Part shown: positions 43,349-48,995 of the stretch, in pieces
How positions within the stretch are numbered: position 1 is the first letter of the stretch
How the letters are laid out: every line of letters starts with the position of its first letter
NCBI RefSeq assembly: GCF_017614965.1
Contig: NZ_WVUG01000028.1
Location: 1-48,995, forward strand
Direction of reading: 5' to 3'
Length of the DNA stretch: 48,995 bases
DNA from: Streptomyces griseorubiginosus
GTDB lineage: Bacteria; Actinomycetota; Actinomycetes; Streptomycetales; Streptomycetaceae
Translations under genes and position numbers: made by a program
The notes under the pieces: generated by a model
The model's database searches: none
Told to the model about the DNA's origin: nothing
The model's input: the letters and a program-made list of their open reading frames with translations, nothing else

Positions 43349-44416
43349 ATGAGCCCCCGCGCCGGGAACACCGGCCCCCACACCCTCGCGTTCGTCGAGA
43401 GCCCGGTACAGCTCCTGAACGTGCTGGAGTGGGCGCACGCGCACGCGCCTGACGTGGCGCTCACCCTCGTCGTGCTGTCCCCGACCGACCCCATGACCCG
43501 GGGCCAGCTGCGCCGGATGGCCGAACTGGCCCGCGAGGAGGGGCACGAGGTCCGCTGGGAGGAGGCCCGGGGTGGTCCGGCGGCTCCGTTCCAGACGATC
43601 GGCGGTCTCACGGCCAGGCTCCGGCGCGCCGACCGGATCGTCCTGGGCGACCCCTTCTCCCGCTACGTGCAGCTTCTGCTGACCATCACCCGGGCCCGTG
43701 ACCTGGTCGTCGTCGACGACGGCACGGCGACGATGGAGTTCGTCGCGCAGCTCGCCCGGGGCGAGCGGCTGGTGCGCTGGCACCGCAAGGGCGGGCGGCC
43801 GGGCCCGCGCGACCTGATCTTCGCGCCGGTGTCCTCCAAGGCCCGGCGCCGGCTGACCCCGAGCGACAAGCGCCGTGTGACGGTGTTCTCCTCGATGCCG
43901 ATGGACGAGACACCGCCCGGTGTCACCCTCCTCGCCAACGACTTCTCCTGGACCCGTTTCCGCTTCGGGCCGCCGCGGATCACCAAGGGCGCCGACATGG
44001 TGGGCACCTCGCTGGTGGAGACCGGTGTGGTCGACCACGACCGCTACCTGGAGGCGGTGCGCACGCTGTCCAAGGCCCACGGCGCCACGCGCTACTTCGC
44101 CCACCGCCGGGAGAGCACCGCGAAACTCCACCAGCTGGCGTTGGAGACGGGTCTGGAGATCGTCCGCCCCGACCTCCCCCTGGAGCTGATCGCCCGCCGG
44201 GGCCCGGTGGGCCGCACGATCCTCAGCTTCCCCTCCACGGTCGTCCACACCCTCCCCCTGGCCCTGGTCGGCACGGAGGTCCGCGTGGCGGTCTGCGACA
44301 TCGACCCCACCTGGCTGACGGAGAAGGCCTCCCCCCGAGCCCAGGGCTTCCTCTCAGGCGTCACAGGAACGGCCCGAGACGTAACCCGCCTCCAGACCTT
44401 GACCACGACGGCCTGA
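43349..44416 (+). CDS. Sialyltransferase-like glycosyltransferase
   Basis: The 355-residue product opens HTLAFVESPVQLLNVLEWAH, a pattern shared with GT52-type and polysialyltransferase-like proteins. It has LVVVDDGTATMEF (DDG at about 123-125), YFAHRRES (about 250) in the place of the HP motif, and ILSFPSTVVHTL (S-T near 296-299). These match the three functional motifs of bacterial sialyltransferases, with HRRE replacing KPHP. ATG 43349 is a cautious choice; ATG 43316 is in frame. It follows NeuA and NeuB, so it probably uses their CMP-sugar as donor. It is the last gene before the repeat array. Confidence 0.78.
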   Translation: MSPRAGNTGPHTLAFVESPVQLLNVLEWAHAHAPDVALTLVVLSPTDPMTRGQLRRMAELAREEGHEVRWEEARGGPAAPFQTIGGLTARLRRADRIVLGDPFSRYVQLLLTITRARDLVVVDDGTATMEFVAQLARGERLVRWHRKGGRPGPRDLIFAPVSSKARRRLTPSDKRRVTVFSSMPMDETPPGVTLLANDFSWTRFRFGPPRITKGADMVGTSLVETGVVDHDRYLEAVRTLSKAHGATRYFAHRRESTAKLHQLALETGLEIVRPDLPLELIARRGPVGRTILSFPSTVVHTLPLALVGTEVRVAVCDIDPTWLTEKASPRAQGFLSGVTGTARDVTRLQTLTTTA

Positions 44417-44469
44417 ACGCCGCGCGGGAGCCGGGGACGCCGGGCCGGACATCCCACTGCCGGGAAGCC

Positions 44470-45115
44470 GAGGCGCTGGCCTGACGGCGCCGGCCTTCGC
44501 CGGGGGCTGCAGGCGGGCGGTGCGCCGTGGCGGGGTGATCGATGCTGCTCCACGGGGAGTCGGGGGCGTGGCCTGGCGGTGTCGGCCTTCGCCCGGGGCG
44601 GCAGGCGGGCGGTGTGCCGGGCTGTGGTGCAGCTGAATGCTGCTCCCCGTGGAGTCGGGGGCCTGGCCTGGCGGTGTCGGCCTTCGCCCGGGGCCGCAGG
44701 CGGGCGGTGTGCACGGGCCTGGTGGGCCGGATACCCCTCCGCGGGGAGCCGGGGCGTGGCGGCTTGGCCGCGTCGAGCTGGGCCCCGGCCGCAGGCGGGC
44801 GGTGCGCCGGGCCGTGGTGATCGATGCTGCTCCGCGGGGAGCCGGGGGCATGGCCTGGCGATGTTGGCCTGTGCCCCGGGCCGCAGGCGGGCGGTGTGCC
44901 GGGCTGTGGTGGGGCCGGATGCAGCTCTGCGAGCAGTCGGGAGGCATGGCCTGGCGGTGTCGAGCTGTGCCCCGGGCCGCAGGCGGGCCGTGTGCCGGGC
45001 TGTGGTGGGGGTGGACGCCGCTCCGCGGGGAGGCGGAGACGTGGCCTGACGGCGTCGAGCTGGGCCCCGGCCGCAGGCGGGTGGGTGTGCCGGGGTGTGG
45101 CGGGTCGGATGCGGC
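44470..45115. repeat. Array of seven ~94-bp GC-rich tandem repeats
   Basis: A core GCAGGCGGG motif recurs at 44509, 44601, 44696, 44791, 44883, 44979 and 45073, with spacings of 92, 95, 95, 92, 96 and 94. Between cores the sequence is also conserved: GCCGGGCTGTGGTG, then GATGCTGCTCC, then GGGGAGTCGGGGG, then GGCCTGGCGGTGTCGGCC. The units vary by substitutions and small indels. Frames are open on both strands but drift between units because the period is not a multiple of three. The whole stretch 44417-45381 has no gene I can support. Confidence 0.88.
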
Positions 45116-45381
45116 TCCGAAGGAGCTGCTCGCCGGGAATCTGCGGCTGGACGCGGCCCTTGCCCCGCCCCATAACCGTGGACACTCGCCCTTGGCCCTG
45201 CATTCCGCCCTGCGGGCCTGGAAGGCCCCGGTCGGTCCAACGCGCCGCTTCCGTCCCCGGCGGGTCGGAGACAGACCCTCCTGGGCGTCACCGCCGCTGT
45301 CAGGGCGTGCGGCGGCGGTCACCTGGCCGCGTGCCCAGCCCGTGCGCCGGCGGGGTGTCGTCCCCGCCGCGCCCGCCCCGG

Positions 45382-46050
45382 TCAGGCGTCCTTGTGGGCC
45401 AGTACGTAGGCGCGCGGGCGGGCTTCGTCGGGGGTTGGTTCGCGGAGGGTCTGGGCGGTTACGCGGAGGCCTGCCTTGGTCAGTTGTTCGGTGACCGTTT
45501 GCGGGGTGCGCCAGTAGTAGTCCAGGGAGATCCGCTGGTCGAAGCGCTCCGTGAGGTGGAGGCGGGTGTCCTCCTCGCCGGTCTGGAAGCCGAGCAGGAC
45601 ATGGCCGCCGGGGACCAGGACACGGTGGAACTCGGCGAAGACGGTAGGGAGTTGGTCGTCCGGGACGTGGATGACCGAGTACAGGGCGAGCACCCCGCCC
45701 AGCGTCTCGTCCGGCAGGTCCAGCGCGGTCATCGAACCGACGTGGAACCGCAGCCCGGGATGTGCCTGACGGGCGAGAGCCACCATCCGGGGTGAGAGGT
45801 CCACGCCGAACACCGGCACCCCGAGGCCGTCCAGCCGCGCCGTGACATGCCCGGGCCCGCTGCCGACGTCGGCCACCGGCGCCGTACCCGAGGAACGGAC
45901 CAGTTCCGCGAAGGCGGTGACCAGCGCGAGATCGAGGGGTCTGTCCCCGAGCCAGTCGGAGAGCTGCTCGGCGTACGGACGGGCGATCGCGTCGTACGAC
46001 GTCCTGGTGGCATGCAGGAAATCCGGGCTACCCGGTATCTCGGAGCTCAC
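45382..46050 (-). CDS. Class I SAM-dependent methyltransferase
   Basis: This 222-residue methyltransferase has motif I as VADVGSGPGHVTARL (about 59-73), followed by VFGVDLSPRMV, LDLPDETLGGVLALYSVIHV and LVPGGHVLLGF. The start GTG 46050 gives SSEIPGSPDFLHATRTSYDAIARPYA, the usual N-terminal helix of this group; the frame is open upstream to 46308 but without coding character. The substrate is unknown. It lies near, but is convergent to, the glycopolymer cluster. Methylated Kdn is known in some streptomycete polymers, yet nothing ties this enzyme to it. Confidence 0.88.
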   Translation of the reverse strand: MSSEIPGSPDFLHATRTSYDAIARPYAEQLSDWLGDRPLDLALVTAFAELVRSSGTAPVADVGSGPGHVTARLDGLGVPVFGVDLSPRMVALARQAHPGLRFHVGSMTALDLPDETLGGVLALYSVIHVPDDQLPTVFAEFHRVLVPGGHVLLGFQTGEEDTRLHLTERFDQRISLDYYWRTPQTVTEQLTKAGLRVTAQTLREPTPDEARPRAYVLAHKDA

Positions 46051-46256
46051 GGGCCCGCACCCTACAAGGACCCCGAGTCCGACAGGTGAACAGAACCGAC
46101 TTGAGTCGACGGGGCGTGGTATGCGTAGAGAAACAAGAGGTTTACCCATCCCGAACCGCACCCATGCGTCGAGTGACCAGATTTTCTTTCCCGGACGGGT
46201 TGAAGTTTTGTTGATCGAGGGTCGCCCGGCCGTCCCGGCGTCATAGCCTTTAGAGG

Positions 46257-47489
46257 GTGAAGCAACTGATGTCACTGGAGTCCGAAGCCGTCGCTCCCGG
46301 GGATGCAAAGCTCCCCGGCACGCTGCCCGAGTCGCTGCGTGCCGAGCTCGTGGCCTTCCGCCGCGATCTGCACATGCACCCCGAGCTGGGCAACCAGGAG
46401 TTCCGTACCACCGCCGCGATCAAGGCCCGTCTGGAGAAGGCGGGCCTGAAGCCGCGGGTGCTCACGCTGGGGACCGGGCTCATCTGTGACATCGGGGACT
46501 GGGACGGCGGCCGCCCCATGCTGGCCCTGCGCGCCGACATCGACGCCCTGCCCATCCCGGACATGAAGACCGAGTGCCCCTACCGCTCGACCGTGCCCGA
46601 CCGCGCGCACGCCTGCGGTCACGACGTGCACACCACCGTCGTGCTCGGCGCCGGCCTCGTGCTCGCCGAGATGCACCGGCAGGGCAGGCTGCCCCGCCCG
46701 GTCCGGCTGCTGTTCCAGCCCGCCGAGGAGGTGCTGCCCGGCGGCGCCGCGGACGCGATCGAGTGCGGGGCGCTGGAGGGCGTCGGCCGGATCATCGCCG
46801 TGCACTGCGACCCCCGGGTGGACGCCGGCCGCATCGGACTGCGCGAGGGCGCCATCACCTCCGCCTGCGACCGTCTGGAGGTCGCGCTCGACGGCCCCGG
46901 CGGCCACACCGCCCGCCCGCACCTGACCACCGACCTGGTCACCGCCGCCGCCCGCGTCGTCACCGACGTGCCCGCGCTGGTCGGCCGCCGGGTCGACACC
47001 CGCGCCGGTCTCGCGATCACCTGGGGCCGCATCGAGTCCGGCCACGCCCCGAACGTGATCCCGCAGCACGCCGAGCTCTCCGGGACCGTCCGCTGCCTGG
47101 ACCTCGGTGCCTGGCGGCAGGCCCCGGACCTGGTGGTCGCCGCCATCGACGAGGTCGCCAACCTGCACGGCGCCAAGTCGGAGATCAACTACGTCCGCGG
47201 CGTCCCGCCCGTCGTCAACGACCCGGACGTCACCGAGCTGCTGCGCGAGGCCATGACCGCCCGCCGTGGCGCCCTCTCGGTCGAGGGCACCGAGCAGAGC
47301 CTGGGCGGCGAGGACTTCTCCTGGTACCTGGAGCAGGTCCCCGGCGCCATGGCCCGGCTCGGGGTGCGCCCCCCCGGCGATCGGACCGTGCGCGATCTGC
47401 ACCAGGGCGACTTCGACGCCGACGAGTCGGCCATCACCGTCGGTGTGGAGCTGTTCACGGCGGCGGCCCTGCTGGACGCGGCGGAGTGA
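46257..47489 (+). CDS. M20 family amidohydrolase (peptidase M20D type)
   Basis: The 410-residue zinc-dependent amidohydrolase resembles N-acyl-amino-acid hydrolases/hippuricases. Metal and catalytic motifs are RRDLHMHPELGNQE (about 35), LRADIDALPIPD (about 88), HACGHDVHTT (about 120) and FQPAEEVLPGGA (about 156). A dimerisation domain with GPGGHTARPH is inserted at about 215, and SLGGEDFSWYL lies near the end. GTG 46257 has no spaced RBS; TAGCCT at 46244-46249 would place the transcript start at or next to the GTG, so a leaderless message is likely. ATG 46269 is the alternative. Confidence 0.92.
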   Translation: MKQLMSLESEAVAPGDAKLPGTLPESLRAELVAFRRDLHMHPELGNQEFRTTAAIKARLEKAGLKPRVLTLGTGLICDIGDWDGGRPMLALRADIDALPIPDMKTECPYRSTVPDRAHACGHDVHTTVVLGAGLVLAEMHRQGRLPRPVRLLFQPAEEVLPGGAADAIECGALEGVGRIIAVHCDPRVDAGRIGLREGAITSACDRLEVALDGPGGHTARPHLTTDLVTAAARVVTDVPALVGRRVDTRAGLAITWGRIESGHAPNVIPQHAELSGTVRCLDLGAWRQAPDLVVAAIDEVANLHGAKSEINYVRGVPPVVNDPDVTELLREAMTARRGALSVEGTEQSLGGEDFSWYLEQVPGAMARLGVRPPGDRTVRDLHQGDFDADESAITVGVELFTAAALLDAAE

Positions 47490-47504
47490 CCCGCATGTGA
47501 CACG

Positions 47505-47524
47505 ACGGCCCCTTCGGGGGCCGT
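47505..47524 (+). terminator. Terminator with UUCG tetraloop after the amidohydrolase gene
   Basis: Perfect 8-bp arms ACGGCCCC (47505-47512) and GGGGCCGT (47517-47524) close a TTCG loop, 15 bases past the stop codon. It is very stable; the following T tract is poor, as is common in Streptomyces. Confidence 0.85.
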
Positions 47525-47661
47525 TGCGCTGTCCGGCGCAACATGGTTGTAAGCCAATCGTGCACTCTTCGAAATCACGGCGTGTCAGGGCCGAAGACCC
47601 GGAGTTCAGGCGGCGTTTGCCTCGAATCGATAACGGCTTCGGAAGAGGTCTTTTTCTGACA

Positions 47662-47678
47662 TCTACGCGCGTTACGAT
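47662..47678 (+). promoter_or_regulatory. Promoter/operator element of the bmpA gene
   Basis: TCTACGCGCGTTACGAT includes a near-palindrome (TCTACGCGCGTTA) and a -10-like TACGAT at 47673-47678. A close relative, TCTACGCGTGTAGCAT, lies in front of the next transcription unit at 48925-48940. A shared regulator or sigma factor is likely. The remaining 100 bases to the gene form a long leader. Confidence 0.5.
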
Positions 47679-47779
47679 GCCGCGAAGCCGACGCCGCAGG
47701 GGCGTCCGGGCCCGAGCACTGGCATGGTGCTCACATGAAGCGCCGACAAGGCGCTCAGGTCAGGTGAAGGAGCCTTCCC

Positions 47780-48844
47780 GTGCGCCGGGTAGCCAAGCTT
47801 TCCGCTGCGTGTATCGCCACCGCAGCTCTCGCACTGACTGCCACAGCCTGTGGCAGCACCTCGTCCGACAGCAACAGCAGCTCGTCCTCCGCCTCCTCCT
47901 CGGGTGGCGGCGGCAAGGGCATCAAGATCGGCCTCGCCTACGACGTCGGCGGCCGCGGTGACCGCTCCTTCAACGACTCCGCCGCGCGCGGTGCCGACAA
48001 GGCCGAGAAGGAGTTCGGCGGCTCCATCAAGGAGCTGACGGCGAAGACCTCCGACACCGAGGCCGACCGCGAGCAGCGCCTGACCGACCTGGCCAGCGCC
48101 GGCTACAACCCGATCGTGGCCGTCGGCTTCTCGTACGCCACCTCGGTCGACAAGGTCGCCAAGCAGTTCCCGAAGGTCAGCTTCGGTCTCATCGACTCGG
48201 TCGCGACCTCCCCGAATGTCGACAGCATCACCTTCACCGAGGAGCAGGGCTCCTACCTGGCCGGTGTGGCGGCGGCGCTGAAGACCAAGAAGGACCACGT
48301 CGGCTTCATCGGCGGCGTCGACACCCCGCTGATCAAGAAGTTCGCCGCGGGTTACGTCCAGGGCGTCAAGGACACCAACTCCAAGGTCAAGGTCGACGTC
48401 CAGTACCTGACCCACGGCTCGGACCTGTCCGGCTTCTCCAGCCCCGACAAGGGCAAGGAGGCCGCGTCCGGCATGCTCGACAACGGCGCCGACGTGATCT
48501 ACGCCGCCGCCGGCTCCTCCGGCAACGGCTCGATCGAGGCCGTCCACGGAGTCAAGGGCGCCTGGGCGATCGGCGTGGACTCGGACCAGTACAACATCCC
48601 GGGCCTGGCCGCGTACAAGACCTCGATCCTCACCTCGATGGTCAAGAACGTGGACGTCGGTGTGTACGACTTCATCAAGTCCGTGCACGACGGCAAGCCG
48701 CTGACGGGCAACCAGGTCTACTCCCTCGCCAAGGGCGGTGTCGGCCTGGCCACCAGCGGTGGCTACATCGACGACATCAAGGCCCAGCTGGACGCCGCGA
48801 AGAAGAAGATCGTCGACGGCACCGTCAAGGTCAAGACCAGCTGA
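47780..48844 (+). CDS. BmpA/Med family substrate-binding lipoprotein (nucleoside ABC transporter)
   Basis: The 354-residue lipoprotein has a signal peptide ending in LTATACGS (lipobox Cys24), a Ser/Gly-rich linker to about 45, then the BMP domain: IKIGLAYDVGGRGDRSFND, NPIVAVGFSYA, TFTEEQGSYLAGVAAAL, VGFIGGVDTPLI, DVIYAAAGSSGNG and IGVDSDQYN. BMP proteins of this type bind purine nucleosides. GTG 47780 has GAAGGAG 7 bases upstream. From memory, in S. coelicolor the ATPase, two permeases and nucleoside-salvage enzymes follow; here the window ends before them. Confidence 0.95.
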   Translation: MRRVAKLSAACIATAALALTATACGSTSSDSNSSSSSASSSGGGGKGIKIGLAYDVGGRGDRSFNDSAARGADKAEKEFGGSIKELTAKTSDTEADREQRLTDLASAGYNPIVAVGFSYATSVDKVAKQFPKVSFGLIDSVATSPNVDSITFTEEQGSYLAGVAAALKTKKDHVGFIGGVDTPLIKKFAAGYVQGVKDTNSKVKVDVQYLTHGSDLSGFSSPDKGKEAASGMLDNGADVIYAAAGSSGNGSIEAVHGVKGAWAIGVDSDQYNIPGLAAYKTSILTSMVKNVDVGVYDFIKSVHDGKPLTGNQVYSLAKGGVGLATSGGYIDDIKAQLDAAKKKIVDGTVKVKTS

Positions 48845-48868
48845 CCTGACGGTTCCCGCCGGAACCCG

Positions 48869-48908
48869 GGCTCGGCGAGGGGGCCTCGACAGACCCCCTC
48901 GTCGAGCC
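48869..48908 (+). terminator. Hairpin between bmpA and the downstream transporter genes
   Basis: A 15-bp stem (48869-48883 with 48894-48908, one G-T pair) closes a 10-base loop, 25 bases after the bmpA stop. No T run follows. It may terminate most transcripts or protect the bmpA message so that binding protein exceeds the membrane components. Confidence 0.75.
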
Positions 48909-48920
48909 ATAACAATGTGT

Positions 48921-48947
48921 CAACTCTACGCGTGTAGCATGGAGTTG
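48921..48947. promoter_or_regulatory. Nested inverted repeat upstream of the next gene
   Basis: CAACTC (48921-48926) and GAGTTG (48942-48947) flank an inner CTAC-GCGT-GTAG. TAGCAT (48935-48940) resembles a -10 element. The core TCTACGCGTGTAGCAT matches the element upstream of bmpA at 47662-47678, so a common control of both transcripts is likely. Confidence 0.5.
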
Positions 48948-48995
48948 CCGCGCTAGCGTCGCCGACGCCTGCCCTCCCCCTCAGCCCCCTTTGCC

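Noticed and set aside
40969..43611. An 880-codon open frame antisense to the NeuA- and NeuB-like genes
   Set aside because: It mirrors the codon bias of the genes on the plus strand, has low-complexity Val/Gly/Asp/Arg composition and no domain.
44509..45090. Repeat array considered as CRISPR
   Set aside because: Units are similar over their full ~94 bp with no unique spacers, and no cas gene is in the window.
44354..45322. Long minus-strand open frames (280-400 codons) across the tandem repeat array
   Set aside because: All frames are open because of extreme GC content; the translations are Pro/Arg/Ala/His-rich and change frame between repeat units. No RBS and no family resemblance.
46097..46108. 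CGACT-TG-AGTCG inverted repeat upstream of the methyltransferase gene
   Set aside because: Short arms in GC-rich DNA, with no second copy and no adjacent regulator; too weak to call an operator.

Overview
The window is high-GC actinobacterial chromosome, almost certainly Streptomyces. The signs are strong third-position G/C bias, many GTG starts, ATGA/TGATG gene overlaps, a single in-frame TTA (bldA-type) codon, and a gene order (sdhCDAB, GH20 hexosaminidase, paired ECF sigma factors, methylmalonyl-CoA mutase, NeuA/NeuB-like genes, BmpA) that from memory matches the SCO485x-SCO488x core region of S. coelicolor. That synteny is recollection, not a search result.

Layout. 1-8.4 kb: the end of a membrane-anchored metallophosphoesterase, a family 5 solute-binding protein, an HATPase_c_2 serine-kinase-like protein, an OmpR-type two-component system divergent from an MMPL exporter, and a Uma2 protein. 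8.5-13 kb: a TetR regulator, then a damaged patch where the C-terminal ends of a VOC/glyoxalase gene and a DUF4132-type gene are fused back to back, followed by small membrane and hypothetical genes that look accessory. 13.1-16.5 kb: succinate dehydrogenase sdhCDAB on the minus strand, closed by a strong intrinsic terminator. 16.7-22.8 kb: OHCU decarboxylase, GH20 hexosaminidase, small hypotheticals and a DHA2 drug exporter.

22.9-30.2 kb is a cell-envelope control locus. A PGRP-type amidase, preceded by a possible 20-residue hydrophobic peptide gene, diverges from an ECF sigma factor gene coupled to a single-pass membrane protein. A second, paralogous sigma/membrane-protein pair follows, then an L,D-transpeptidase. 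The second sigma gene carries a TTA codon, which would tie it to developmental control. 30.4-34.1 kb: a stand-alone catalytic subunit of methylmalonyl-CoA mutase, then a FAD monooxygenase divergent from a TetR repressor, with two identical palindromic operators between them.

34.2-44.4 kb is a surface glycopolymer cluster built around a nonulosonic acid (sialic acid/Kdn type). It has NeuB-like synthase, a NeuA-like CMP-sugar synthetase fused to a HAD phosphatase, a GT2 enzyme, a fused GT protein, and several proteins with the acidic-G / KPHP / S-T motifs of bacterial (poly)sialyltransferases. S. coelicolor is known to carry a Kdn-containing teichulosonic acid, so this is probably that pathway. 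The cluster is followed by about 0.6 kb of roughly 94-bp tandem repeats with no convincing gene. 45.4-49 kb: a methyltransferase, an M20 amidohydrolase, and a BmpA-type (nucleoside) binding lipoprotein at the head of an ABC transporter operon that runs off the window. No tRNA, rRNA, IS element or CRISPR array was seen.
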